NCBI GenBank assembly: GCA_003662715.1
Contig: QMYO01000020.1
Location: 1-11,980, forward strand
Origin: Candidatus Bathyarchaeota archaeon
GTDB lineage: Archaea > Thermoproteota > Bathyarchaeia > Bathyarchaeales > Bathyarchaeaceae
Reading direction: 5' to 3'
DNA length: 11,980 nt
The notes under the pieces were generated by a model. That model worked only from the letters and a program-made list of their open reading frames with translations. It did not search any database and was not told the origin of the DNA. Both the position numbers and the translations under genes were made by a program. This document shows, piece after piece, positions 1-6,091 of this stretch (its first letter is position 1; each line of letters starts with the position of its first letter).

Positions 1-1
1 G

Positions 2-517
2 GATAAGGTTAGGCAGGTTCTCTCCCTTCCAAACGTGGTAGGTTATTCTAGGAGTTTGAAGAAGAAGATCGTTAAAGGCAGGGTTACGGATGTAGACTGC
101 ATTAGAATATATGTTTCGAGGAAGGTTCCCGAGAAGGAGCTTAAACCATTCCACGTAATACCTAGGGAGATCGAAGGTATTCCAACGGATGTTGTTGAAA
201 TCGGAGAAGTTAAAGCATTGAAAGCTGATAAAACAGGGAAATTTCGACCAGTGATTTTCGGTATCAGCATAGGGAACTACGCTATCACTGCTGGCACTAA
301 CGGCTGGCTTTTCAAAGATAGGAAGGGTAGGGTTTTCTTCGGAAGTAACGCCCATGTTTTCGCAGATAGCCCCGTTAACAGGCCTGAAGAGTTTCCGTTA
401 AGGATATTGTTCAGCCTGGAAGATATGATGGCGGCAGGGTTCCCGAAGACGTTGTTGCCAAGTATTTCTGGCATAGGAAAATATACTTGGAGGGAGAGAC
501 TAGCGGATGCTACCTAG
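2..517 (+). CDS. Trypsin-like serine protease, N-terminal part (frameshifted, 5' end outside window)
   Basis: N-terminal half of a chymotrypsin-fold peptidase. The frame is open from base 2, and the peptide LPNVVGYSRSLKKK just before and after the GTG at 35 is typical of the start of this protease family, so the gene probably begins upstream of the window and the GTG at 35 is internal. The family pattern 'SIG..ITAGT.G....D..G......N.HV.A' is readable as GISIGNYAITAGTNGW followed by SNAHVFAD; the His of the catalytic triad is the codon at 353-355. The frame then leaves the family pattern near 390-400 and runs to a stop at 515-517. The true continuation is in frame 1 (next entry). Fold identity is inferred from these motifs; the substrate is unknown. 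Confidence 0.72.
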   Translation, partial: DKVRQVLSLPNVVGYSRSLKKKIVKGRVTDVDCIRIYVSRKVPEKELKPFHVIPREIEGIPTDVVEIGEVKALKADKTGKFRPVIFGISIGNYAITAGTNGWLFKDRKGRVFFGSNAHVFADSPVNRPEEFPLRILFSLEDMMAAGFPKTLLPSISGIGKYTWRERLADAT

Positions 518-987
518 CTAAAGCATTAGCTTCCCTGTACAACTTCCTAGCTGAGCTTACAGGTGCTAGGACAAGGCTTAAACCTGTTTTAGCAGTTAAA
601 AACAAGGTCGATTTCGCAGTAGCGGAGCCACTAGTAGACTATGAGCTAAGGTTCCCTGATTTCAGCGTTGAAGAACATAGGTTTGTGGGGCTGGGTTTCG
701 CAGGTTCAGATAGGGTTTCATGTGTTTGCAAAGCCAGGCACATTGTTGGGGAAGGGTACTGGCCAGTAGATGTTGAAACATATGATGTTACAGGCGGGGA
801 CGTAGGCAAGGTAGTTGAGAAGTCTGGTAGAACATCATGCTACAGTAAAGCAGAAATAGTGGATGACTCGGCAGAGGTTAGGGTTAGATACGATGAGGGA
901 GTAGCCCTGTTCACAGATGTGATTCTTACTGAGAAGCTTCTGGAACCAGGGGATTCTGGAAGCAGCGTCTGGATAAAGGTGGTCTAA
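388..987 (+). CDS. Trypsin-like serine protease, C-terminal part (frameshifted)
   Basis: Continuation of the preceding protease in the other frame. Frame 1 opens after a TGA at 385-387. From 403 it reads DIVQPGRYDGG, which matches the 'ILQPGPYDGG' block that follows the catalytic His segment in this protease family. The Asp of the triad is in NKVDFAVAEP (codon 610-612) and the nucleophile Ser in PGDSGSSVW (codon 955-957), so all three catalytic residues survive across the two frames. One extra A in the TTAAGG at 398-403 would join the halves as EFPLKDIVQPG. An ATG at 487 exists, but starting there would drop the QPGRYDGG block and leave no catalytic His, so independent translation is unlikely to give an active enzyme. 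Followed after 1 nt by a zinc-ribbon gene. Confidence 0.72.
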   Translation, partial: RVSVKDIVQPGRYDGGRVPEDVVAKYFWHRKIYLEGETSGCYLAKALASLYNFLAELTGARTRLKPVLAVKNKVDFAVAEPLVDYELRFPDFSVEEHRFVGLGFAGSDRVSCVCKARHIVGEGYWPVDVETYDVTGGDVGKVVEKSGRTSCYSKAEIVDDSAEVRVRYDEGVALFTDVILTEKLLEPGDSGSSVWIKVV

Positions 988-988
988 A

Positions 989-1162
989 ATGGTTTCATCT
1001 AAGGTTTCGAGCATAAAAATATCTTGGACGTTGAGGTGCAGGAAATGCGGCCATGTGTTTGAATCTATGATGGCTGTTACACCTAGATGCCCCAAATGCG
1101 GCAACTTCGACAATGAGGTTATTGATCCGAATCTATCATACATGCAGTTGAAGGTGGTCTAG
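989..1162 (+). CDS. Small zinc-ribbon protein, 57 aa
   Basis: A 57-residue protein starting at the ATG directly after the protease stop. AAAGGTGG, in the end of the protease gene, can serve as its ribosome binding site. It has two CxxC knuckles, RCRKCG (C17, C20) and RCPKCGN (C34, C37), spaced as in a rubredoxin-like zinc ribbon, with hydrophobic and aromatic residues between them. Such proteins bind Zn and often act as nucleic-acid or protein interaction modules; no specific role can be given. Its last residues, QLKVV, resemble the protease end (IKVV), and the DNA GAAGGTGGTCTAGAATGGTTTCA before the next gene nearly repeats the DNA at its own start, which hints at a small local duplication of the translation-initiation segment. 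Confidence 0.65.
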   Translation: MVSSKVSSIKISWTLRCRKCGHVFESMMAVTPRCPKCGNFDNEVIDPNLSYMQLKVV

Positions 1163-1163
1163 A

Positions 1164-1514
1164 ATGGTTTCACGCAGGGTTTTAGAGATAATTGTTTTCC
1201 TCTCCCTTCTAACAGCATATACTGCGCTGGCTTTTCAGGGTAACCCTTACGCTGAGCTCCTAGGGGATCTGCTGAAGCTTGTAACTGTAGCTATTGTCTC
1301 ATATGAGTTTGGAAGGGTAACCCCTACCCTAGCCCACTTGGAGCCAGAGTATGTTAGGAGAGCAGCCGCCCTATGCTTGGGTTTCGGAATTGCATTGGTG
1401 GTTGAGCACTTCGTGGTTCACGGCGGGTTCGACCCCATTTGGGAGGATCCTTTAGGGCATGAATACATAGGATTGTACCTTATTGTTGTCTCCATGCTTC
1501 TGTTGAGGAAATAG
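1164..1514 (+). CDS. Small integral membrane protein, 116 aa
   Basis: A protein of 116 residues starting at an ATG 1 nt after the preceding stop, with AAGGTGG 8-14 nt upstream. Hydrophobic segments lie at about residues 7-24, 31-48, 67-87 and 97-113, giving three or four membrane passes. Charged residues sit between them (for example EPEYVRRA after the second), and the protein ends LLLRK. Several His residues (VEHFVVHGG, GHEY) lie near the third and fourth segments. I do not recognise a family. The two further tiny membrane proteins downstream suggest a membrane-active module, for example lysis, egress or virion membrane, but this is inference from context only. Confidence 0.7.
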   Translation: MVSRRVLEIIVFLSLLTAYTALAFQGNPYAELLGDLLKLVTVAIVSYEFGRVTPTLAHLEPEYVRRAAALCLGFGIALVVEHFVVHGGFDPIWEDPLGHEYIGLYLIVVSMLLLRK

Positions 1515-1561
1515 TTTTATTCCAACAGTACAATAGTTTATTTAGGGGGTAGTTGTTGAGT

Positions 1562-1723
1562 ATGGAAAAAGATAATGTTGACCCAGTAGTGTTGGCTGAA
1601 AGAGTTGCTAGGCTTGAAGCTGACGTTGCATGGCTTAAAAAGTATGCTACAGCAAACCTTGTAATAAGCGTTTCCACCTTCATAGGCATAGTGGTTGCTT
1701 TGCTAAAAATCGTGCTGGGGTGA
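1562..1723 (+). CDS. Coiled-coil plus one-TM small protein, XhlA/holin-like layout, 53 aa
   Basis: A 53-residue protein with an acidic, heptad-like N-terminal helix (LAERVARLEADVAWLKK, residues 11-27) and a single C-terminal membrane segment (about residues 29-52, LVISVSTFIGIVVALLKIV). This order, short amphipathic coiled coil then one transmembrane helix, is that of the phage XhlA/hemolysin-type accessory membrane proteins that work with holins. The similarity is in layout, not a confident sequence match. Start choice is open: ATG at 1562, or TTG at 1553 or 1556 in the same frame. The GGGGGT at 1545-1550 is better spaced to a TTG start. A TATA-like TTTATTTA lies at about 1536-1543. Confidence 0.6.
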   Translation: MEKDNVDPVVLAERVARLEADVAWLKKYATANLVISVSTFIGIVVALLKIVLG

Positions 1724-1729
1724 GGGGTT

Positions 1730-1852
1730 GTGGAAAAGGAGAGGCTTGGATGGAAGAGGACGTATTTGCTCGCATTAGGCGGTGGGTTAGGAGCACTCTT
1801 AGGTGTGTTGCTAACAGCATATTTAATACATTTTAGCAGAGAGGGTGAGTAG
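1730..1852 (+). CDS. Tiny one-TM protein, 40 aa
   Basis: A 40-residue ORF starting with GTG, preceded by GAGGGG at 1722-1727. A basic N-terminus (MEKERLGWKR) is followed by one glycine-rich hydrophobic helix (about residues 13-33, with GGGLGAL) and a short polar tail (SREGE). Its stop TAG at 1850-1852 overlaps the GTG start of the next gene by one base, which favours real translation coupled to that gene. With the two preceding genes it makes a run of three small membrane proteins. The function is unknown; a holin-like or virion-membrane role is possible only by context. Confidence 0.55.
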   Translation: MEKERLGWKRTYLLALGGGLGALLGVLLTAYLIHFSREGE

Positions 1853-2187
1853 TGGCCTACAGTAATGTTTTAACAGTAGAGGTTTTGCCGAAGGAAAAGT
1901 TCAACGTTAAAATATATGCATTCTTCTACGACCGCTTCGGTATGCCGAGGGAAATACCTGTGGAAATAAAAATATGCATTGTTCATCCGGAAATAGGTTA
2001 CAGATGTTTTTCAACGAAAACGCCTTTCGAAACCTCTTTGAAGGGAGGGTACATTGTTGAAGTATCTGTTCCAGAGTATTGGTGGGGCTACAGGTTCGTA
2101 ATGTGGAGCGACGGTGTAACCGACAAGTATAGGAGGTTCACGGTTACTTCTGACGTTGAGCTTGGAGCAGAGTACGCGCCAATCTAA
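1852..2187 (+). CDS. Ig-like beta-sandwich domain protein, 111 aa
   Basis: A single small beta-rich domain, 111 residues, starting with the GTG that overlaps the previous stop. The C-terminal half, with the pattern 'F.(M)WSDG.TD..R.FTV.SDVEL.A.Y' (FVMWSDGVTDKYRRFTVTSD, then VELGAEY), matches a repeat widespread in extracellular and surface proteins of archaea and bacteria in which a W-DG turn precedes two beta strands. The N-terminus AYSNVLTVEVLP looks like the closing strand of an Ig fold and recurs in the next gene (IYSNVIYVDV). No signal peptide or membrane segment is visible. Likely a virion decoration or surface module; that role is inferred. Confidence 0.68.
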   Translation: MAYSNVLTVEVLPKEKFNVKIYAFFYDRFGMPREIPVEIKICIVHPEIGYRCFSTKTPFETSLKGGYIVEVSVPEYWWGYRFVMWSDGVTDKYRRFTVTSDVELGAEYAPI

Positions 2188-2192
2188 AATAC

Positions 2193-2207
2193 TATATACT
2201 GTATATA
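2193..2207. promoter_or_regulatory. Palindromic TATA-type element
   Basis: TATATACTGTATATA is a perfect 7 bp inverted repeat around a central T. It lies about 25 bp before the GTG at 2225, the distance expected between a TATA box and the start of an archaeal transcript. It could be a TATA box, an operator, or both. Its effect is inferred from position. Confidence 0.45.
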
Positions 2208-2224
2208 CACATTTGGTGGTATAT

Positions 2225-3487
2225 GTGGCTGAAATCTACAGCAACGTAATCTACGTAGACGTTAAGGAGAAACCTCCTGTGGGTAGAATAGTTATAGTTA
2301 GTTATCCTAAAACAGTTTCTGCAACGCAGAACACACCATTCCACATAAAGTTCACTATTAAAAACGAGTACCCGAATGGAAGATATGTTACGGGAAAAAT
2401 AATAACACATAAGGGAACAGTATTTAAAAAGAGCCAACCCCTACTACCAGGTCAGTCTAAAGAGTTCGACATATTCATACCTGGAGACGAAGTAGCGGAG
2501 AAAGGAACATACTACTGGAAAATACAGGCATGTATGGATGAGTGGAAGGTTGAAGACGAGAAAACAATAATTGTCACGGTTAAACCCCCCGTAGGCAAGG
2601 TGATTATTGTTGAGTATCCTGAAACCATTGAGCTACTACCAGATGAAGCAGTATATTTTGATGTTAAGGTGAGAAACGAATACCTTGACTACAAGCTTGT
2701 TAGAACAGAGCTAATAGACCATGAAGGCAAGGTGCGGAAAGACGAGAGAAAAATAGCACCCAGAACAGCAGATCTAATATCATTTTACCATCCAGCAATA
2801 GGTGTTGAAGGAACATACATGTGGAGGCTAAGGGTAACCAACCTAACCGATGGCAAGGTTGAAGACGAGAAAACAATAACCGTTACAGTTAAGAAGCCTG
2901 AAAAACCAAAATACAAGGTAACAATAAAGTACACCGGATTGGAAGAAGGCTTCACAGCATATGCAAGTGTACATGACGGTGAGAAATGGAGAAAACTTAA
3001 GCTACCTGTTACAGTTGAAACAACAGGATACTTGAGAATAGAAGACGTAGGTATTGAGTACCCTTCAGGCGACATCATACCGTTGGAGTTCGAGTATGAC
3101 GCAGTTAATCCAATCAAGTGGGCTTGGAAAGAGTTTGTATATGCTTGTCCACCAGACTGTCTTGTGAAAGTGTTTAAACTTGAAAGATGGATGATTGATG
3201 TACCGGCAAGATATAAGAAAATAGATAAGGGAAGTATTGTTCTTAACGGAATAAGCGGGGATGGAACAATAACACTTGTTTTCAAGAAGGTGCTTGAAAG
3301 CAAATACAGGGAAGTTGAGGGTACAATTGTTGAAAGCAACGGGAAAGTAAGGTTTAAGTGGAAATGCCCAATATGCGGACATGTTAACGAGGATGTAGAA
3401 GACAAAGACGTACTAGAATATTTAGATTGGAGAATAGCAGAAATGTGCGACATATGCGGGGTTCAGTCTTATATAGTTTTAATGTAA
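2225..3487 (+). CDS. Two-repeat Ig-like protein with C-terminal zinc ribbon, 420 aa
   Basis: Start chosen at GTG 2225, preceded by GGTGGT at 2215-2220. The frame is open back to about 2156, but that stretch holds the palindromic promoter-like element. Residues 16-120 and 121-223 are two clearly homologous beta domains: both begin PPVG(R/K)(I/V).IV.YP.T and end G(T)Y.W..(R/Q)........KVEDEKTI.VTVK. Residues about 225-370 form a further, unrelated beta-rich region with a Cys pair (ACPPDC). The last 40 residues carry a zinc ribbon, CPICGH (C381, C384) and CDICG (C408, C411). No signal peptide is visible. Extracellular-type Ig repeats joined to an intracellular-style zinc ribbon is unusual. Likely a virion or surface structural protein; not a recognised family. 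Confidence 0.75.
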   Translation: MAEIYSNVIYVDVKEKPPVGRIVIVSYPKTVSATQNTPFHIKFTIKNEYPNGRYVTGKIITHKGTVFKKSQPLLPGQSKEFDIFIPGDEVAEKGTYYWKIQACMDEWKVEDEKTIIVTVKPPVGKVIIVEYPETIELLPDEAVYFDVKVRNEYLDYKLVRTELIDHEGKVRKDERKIAPRTADLISFYHPAIGVEGTYMWRLRVTNLTDGKVEDEKTITVTVKKPEKPKYKVTIKYTGLEEGFTAYASVHDGEKWRKLKLPVTVETTGYLRIEDVGIEYPSGDIIPLEFEYDAVNPIKWAWKEFVYACPPDCLVKVFKLERWMIDVPARYKKIDKGSIVLNGISGDGTITLVFKKVLESKYREVEGTIVESNGKVRFKWKCPICGHVNEDVEDKDVLEYLDWRIAEMCDICGVQSYIVLM

Positions 3488-3508
3488 AAATATGTTTTGG
3501 GTGGAAGA

Positions 3509-3979
3509 ATGTCATATGTTTGGAGCTCAGGGGTGTCAGTTACTATTTCGCCCCCGCCCCCTCCTGAAGTAGCATCCGTAACCATAACTCCTGAGAGAAC
3601 TGAGGGTGTAGCTCCTGTAACGTTGGAGTTTAAGGTTACAGCTGTTTTGGACAGAGAGGTTTACGACTGGGAGAAAGTGGATGTTGAAATTGTTTTAGCG
3701 GTGAACAGTAAAGACAACATTGTATCTAAGAAAACAGTAACGATATCACCGGGATATAAGGCTAAATCGGCGTATTTAACATACACGTTCAGTAAGCCAG
3801 GAACATATACTGTCTGGGGTGGTGCTAGAAGAGTAGGGTCAGCAACATATACTTACTCACCACCAGTAGAGATCACAACCCACCCAGCACCAACACCGGA
3901 ACTGAAGAATCTAGCAATCACCGGAGCAATAGCGGCAATAATAGTAATAGCAGCATCGGCCATAGAGAGGAGAAAATAG
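3509..3979 (+). CDS. PKD/Ig-like domain protein with C-terminal membrane anchor, 156 aa
   Basis: Starts at ATG 3509, with GGGTGG at 3499-3504 as ribosome binding site; a TTG at 3497 would overlap that site. The N-terminus (SYVWSSGVSVTISPPPPPE) gives a short strand and a polyproline linker. Residues about 22-118 form one beta-sandwich of PKD/CARDB type ('P..GVAPVTLEFKVTA', then 'YTFSKPGTYTVWGGA'). A PPVEITTHPAPTPE linker leads to one transmembrane helix (about residues 132-152) and ends in ERRK. The layout is a type I-like C-terminal anchor with the beta domain outside the cell, or on a virion membrane, although no cleavable signal is visible. It closes the surface or structural block. Confidence 0.72.
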   Translation: MSYVWSSGVSVTISPPPPPEVASVTITPERTEGVAPVTLEFKVTAVLDREVYDWEKVDVEIVLAVNSKDNIVSKKTVTISPGYKAKSAYLTYTFSKPGTYTVWGGARRVGSATYTYSPPVEITTHPAPTPELKNLAITGAIAAIIVIAASAIERRK

Positions 3980-4024
3980 TTTATTATTCCGTATTTTCTC
4001 TGGTAGACTTCTTCATAAATAAAG

Positions 4025-4033
4025 CTTATATAG
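4025..4033 (+). promoter_or_regulatory. TATA box for the mini-A gene
   Basis: CTTATATAG lies 33-41 bp before the ATG at 4066, in an A/T-rich gap after the previous operon. A start site about 25 bp downstream gives a leader of roughly 10 nt that still includes the AGGTGG ribosome binding site at 4055-4060. Confidence 0.55.
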
Positions 4034-4065
4034 CATAACATATTATATTATATTAGGTGGTTTAA

Positions 4066-5076
4066 ATGGACTGGTCCCAAGTCCTAAAAACAGCCCAAGA
4101 AGAGGCAGCAAAATATTATCAACAATACCTTGAACCATTAACCCTAAGAGGACTCTTCTACATCCTGGTCTCCAAGAACGTTATCCCCAACACTAGGTCA
4201 GCCTATAAAAGGCTAAGCGCCGTACTGGCCAAGGCAAGGTATAAGGGGGATTTCCCATGGTACTACTTAAAAGATGTCACTAGGAAAGTAGAATACCTTG
4301 AACCGTTCGAATACTATCCGACGGAGCCTTTAAGTGAAGAGAAAATCATGGAGATAATTGAGAACTACATTAACTCTCATTTCGATGTTTCAGTTAACCC
4401 ATGGGAGGACCAACCTAAGAGAGTAATTGTGGTTGTTGAAAAGGAGGCTTTAGGGGACCTAGTAGCTTCGTTCGTAAAAGAAGTTTTCAGCTTTGGTGTC
4501 TACCAGGTTAGAGTTATTAAGGGCTACGATAGTGCAACCGATGTTAAGAAGGTTGCTGAAGACGTTGAAAAAATACATGAAAACGGTAAAATACCGGTGG
4601 TCCTTCAGCTAGGAGACTATGATCCATCAGGAGAAGACATTGTCAGAGACTTCCGTGAAAGAGTAAAAATGCTAGCCAATGTGGAAAACATTGTTTTCGA
4701 GAAAGTAGCTGTAACAGCAGATCAAATATTGGAGCTAAACCTGCCACCTAAGCCGGAGTCGGCAGATGAAATTGCTAAGCTAAAGAGGGATCCAAGATAT
4801 CCTAAGTACGTTGAGAAACTTAAGAGGGATCCTAAGCTTAGACCACTGGTTGAACAGTATGGAGGACTAGTCCGTGTAGAGCTCGATGCCTTGGCAGCTT
4901 TAAGGCCTGAAGACTTCAAGAAAATACTTAGGAAGGCTATTGAGAAGCATTTCGACTGGAACATTTACAATAATGTTACCAAGAAGAAAAAGGAGGAACT
5001 AGAGAAAAAAGCAGAGGAATTCAAGAAGCAAACCATGGAGAACCTGAAGAAACTACTTAAGAAGCAAGGTGAGTAG
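4066..5076 (+). CDS. Spo11/Topo VI subunit A-like protein (Topo mini-A type), 336 aa
   Basis: Homologue of the DNA-cleaving A subunit of type IIB topoisomerases. The N-terminal winged-helix (5Y-CAP) region has LTLRGLFYILVS; Y32 lies where the catalytic Tyr sits in the 'KR(D/E)hYY' motif of Topo VI A and Spo11. It is followed by 'IPNTRSAYKRLSAVLAKAR', known from phage members of this group. The Toprim domain has E125 (IVVVEKEALGD) and D184-Y-D186 (QLGDYDPSGED), the Mg-binding acidic residues. The C-terminus (from about residue 290) is a highly charged coiled coil rich in K and E. No B-subunit ATPase is present in the window, as in the standalone 'mini-A' proteins of mobile elements, whose role (nicking, double-strand breaks, replication or recombination) is not settled. 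Strong start: ATG with AGGTGG upstream. Confidence 0.88.
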   Translation: MDWSQVLKTAQEEAAKYYQQYLEPLTLRGLFYILVSKNVIPNTRSAYKRLSAVLAKARYKGDFPWYYLKDVTRKVEYLEPFEYYPTEPLSEEKIMEIIENYINSHFDVSVNPWEDQPKRVIVVVEKEALGDLVASFVKEVFSFGVYQVRVIKGYDSATDVKKVAEDVEKIHENGKIPVVLQLGDYDPSGEDIVRDFRERVKMLANVENIVFEKVAVTADQILELNLPPKPESADEIAKLKRDPRYPKYVEKLKRDPKLRPLVEQYGGLVRVELDALAALRPEDFKKILRKAIEKHFDWNIYNNVTKKKKEELEKKAEEFKKQTMENLKKLLKKQGE

Positions 5077-5078
5077 AC

Positions 5079-5327
5079 ATGCTCACCATAGTGGCAATAA
5101 TAATAGCAATAATAATTGGCGTAATAGCAATACTAGTATATGAATTCCGTAAATCAGAAGAATTTCCCAAAGTAGGTGAAATTGAGCTAGTGGAAAAACT
5201 ACCTGAAAAATGTTATATTTGCGGAGGAAAAGTAGAAATAATATTGTTCAATACAGGTTTCTGCTATAAATGCCTTGAAAAACTAACTAAATACATCGCA
5301 GACAAGTACAAGGAGGAAAACAAGTAG
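5079..5327 (+). CDS. One-TM protein with zinc knuckle, 82 aa
   Basis: The ATG lies 2 nt after the mini-A stop, with GGTGAG at 5069-5074, so the two are co-translated. Residues 2-21 form a very hydrophobic helix rich in Ile (signal anchor). Residues 45-65 hold CYICGG and CYKC, two CxxC pairs forming a compact zinc-binding module. The C-terminus is charged (KYIADKYKEENK). The membrane helix at the N-terminus with basic FRK after it places the zinc module in the cytoplasm. A membrane tether for a nucleic-acid or protein partner, perhaps the mini-A protein, would fit; no family was recognised. Confidence 0.7.
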   Translation: MLTIVAIIIAIIIGVIAILVYEFRKSEEFPKVGEIELVEKLPEKCYICGGKVEIILFNTGFCYKCLEKLTKYIADKYKEENK

Positions 5328-5340
5328 ATTCTCTTTTTTC
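5328..5340 (+). terminator. T-rich terminator after the mini-A operon
   Basis: Immediately after the stop at 5325-5327, ATTCTCTTTTTTC contains a run of six T. Oligo-T is sufficient for termination in archaea. The convergent minus-strand operon ends at 5385, 45 bp away. Confidence 0.45.
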
Positions 5341-5384
5341 CACATACCTTCTTAACAATATCATGTATACTTGACCGCACATAG

Positions 5385-5522
5385 TTATTTACCTTTAATT
5401 ATTAGTTCGAATCTGTTACAGCATTTAACACTATGCTCAGCTATGAAAGGTAGGTTGGATAAAGTAACTATGAACTCACGGCCGCACCTACTACATTTTA
5501 AAACATAATATGTTTTCGCCAT
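5385..5522 (-). CDS. Small Cys-rich zinc-ribbon protein, 45 aa
   Basis: Last gene of the minus operon. From ATG 5522 it reads MAKTYYVLKCSRCGREF and so on, with C10, C13, H30, C34 and C35, a plausible single zinc site. It overlaps the 3' end of the preceding gene (5491-5676) by 32 nt in another frame. The frame is open up to 5642, but the upstream part is only the antiphase reading of the preceding zinc-ribbon gene, so the shorter start is preferred. No strong ribosome binding site precedes 5522; translation by coupling is likely. Function unknown. Confidence 0.5.
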   Translation of the reverse strand: MAKTYYVLKCSRCGREFIVTLSNLPFIAEHSVKCCNRFELIIKGK

Positions 5523-5676
5523 TTCCGCTTCTAACTTCTCCACGGTCCAATATAGACTTTCCTTTAAGCCCAAGATCCCACATATGCCCGCAGAACCTGC
5601 ATTTACCATAGTAATGTAGGGAACCCTCAATAATCTCAACATTTGACCTTCCGCAAACAGGACACCTAAGCTTCAT
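5491..5676 (-). CDS. Zinc-ribbon protein, 61 aa
   Basis: The ATG at 5676 overlaps the previous stop (ATGA), with AAGGTGA upstream. N-terminal CPVCGRSN (C5, C8) and GKCRFCGHMW (C26, C29) make a classic zinc ribbon of about 30 residues. The remaining 30 residues are basic, contain one lone Cys near the end, and show no recognisable motif. Likely a nucleic-acid or protein adaptor. Confidence 0.6.
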   Translation of the reverse strand: MKLRCPVCGRSNVEIIEGSLHYYGKCRFCGHMWDLGLKGKSILDRGEVRSGNGENILCFKM

Positions 5677-5861
5677 CTCTTTTCACCTTTTTCTTTTAGT
5701 TCTTCTAGTTCGGAAAGTATTACAGCACATACAAACAGTATTGTTAGCCAGATAGCTAGCAACCCGGTTTTAATGTCTCCTGAAAAATAGTAGTAGTTTG
5801 CCCACGTAACTACAACACCTATACCAAGCAATAGACCTAGAACCCTATGTACAACACCCAT
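5673..5861 (-). CDS. Two-TM small membrane protein, 62 aa
   Basis: Starts at ATG 5861, overlapping the preceding TGA (TGATG); the in-frame GTG at 5864 is an alternative. There are two hydrophobic helices, about residues 5-21 (VLGLLLGIGVVVTW) and 31-49 (GLLAIWLTILFVCAVIL), joined by YYYFSGDIKT. The charged tail is SELEELKEKGEKR. It is the only membrane protein in this operon of soluble zinc proteins. The hairpin topology puts both ends in the cytoplasm. Function unknown; a superinfection or host-membrane role is possible. Confidence 0.62.
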   Translation of the reverse strand: MGVVHRVLGLLLGIGVVVTWANYYYFSGDIKTGLLAIWLTILFVCAVILSELEELKEKGEKR

Positions 5862-6085
5862 CACTTAGTCGCCTCTGTTGTTACTGTATTTTTAAGAATT
5901 TGCTGTAGATGTGCCAATAATGTTTTAAACTCTTCCAAGGTAAGCTCTACTTCTCTCGTTTCCCCGTCTAGGAAGTTAACTATTATTTTAACATATTTTT
6001 CATTATCCACCGTGAAAACAACTGTAGTAACTACTGCGTCCCCGCTTAGCGCAGTAGAGCTAACGTTTAAAACCCGTCTCTCCAC
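5861..6085 (-). CDS. Small alpha/beta protein, 74 aa, paralogous to the 6325-6597 product
   Basis: Start placed at GTG 6085 because the strong GGAGGTGA at 6092-6099 lies 6 nt before it; the upstream in-frame TTG at 6091 would touch that site. Predicted layout is three beta strands (VVTTVVFTV, YVKIIVNFL, EVELTL) then one amphipathic helix (EEFKTLLAHLQQILKN). The C-terminal 'DG....V.LT.EE.K.L...L..ILK' pattern resembles the end of the 90-residue zinc-finger protein at 6325-6597, so both probably share a small domain. No Cys is present here. Function unknown. Confidence 0.6.
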   Translation of the reverse strand: MERRVLNVSSTALSGDAVVTTVVFTVDNEKYVKIIVNFLDGETREVELTLEEFKTLLAHLQQILKNTVTTEATK

Positions 6086-6091
6086 ATTCAA

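Noticed and set aside
385..420. Programmed -1 frameshift in the protease gene
   Set aside because: No XXXYYYZ slippery heptamer and no clear stem-loop follows; a missing base in TTAAGG explains the break more simply.
2785..3453. Long open frame on the minus strand (222 codons)
   Set aside because: It lies opposite the Ig-repeat/zinc-ribbon gene, has low-complexity Ser/Leu-rich content and no ribosome site; a shadow of the plus-strand codon bias.
5264..5380. 38 aa minus-strand frame from a GTG, beginning MRSSIHDIVKKVCGKKR
   Set aside because: Its first part looks protein-like, but the ribosome site is weak, and most of it is antisense to the 5079-5327 gene and crosses the T-rich terminator. 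It could be a remnant; not supported as a gene.
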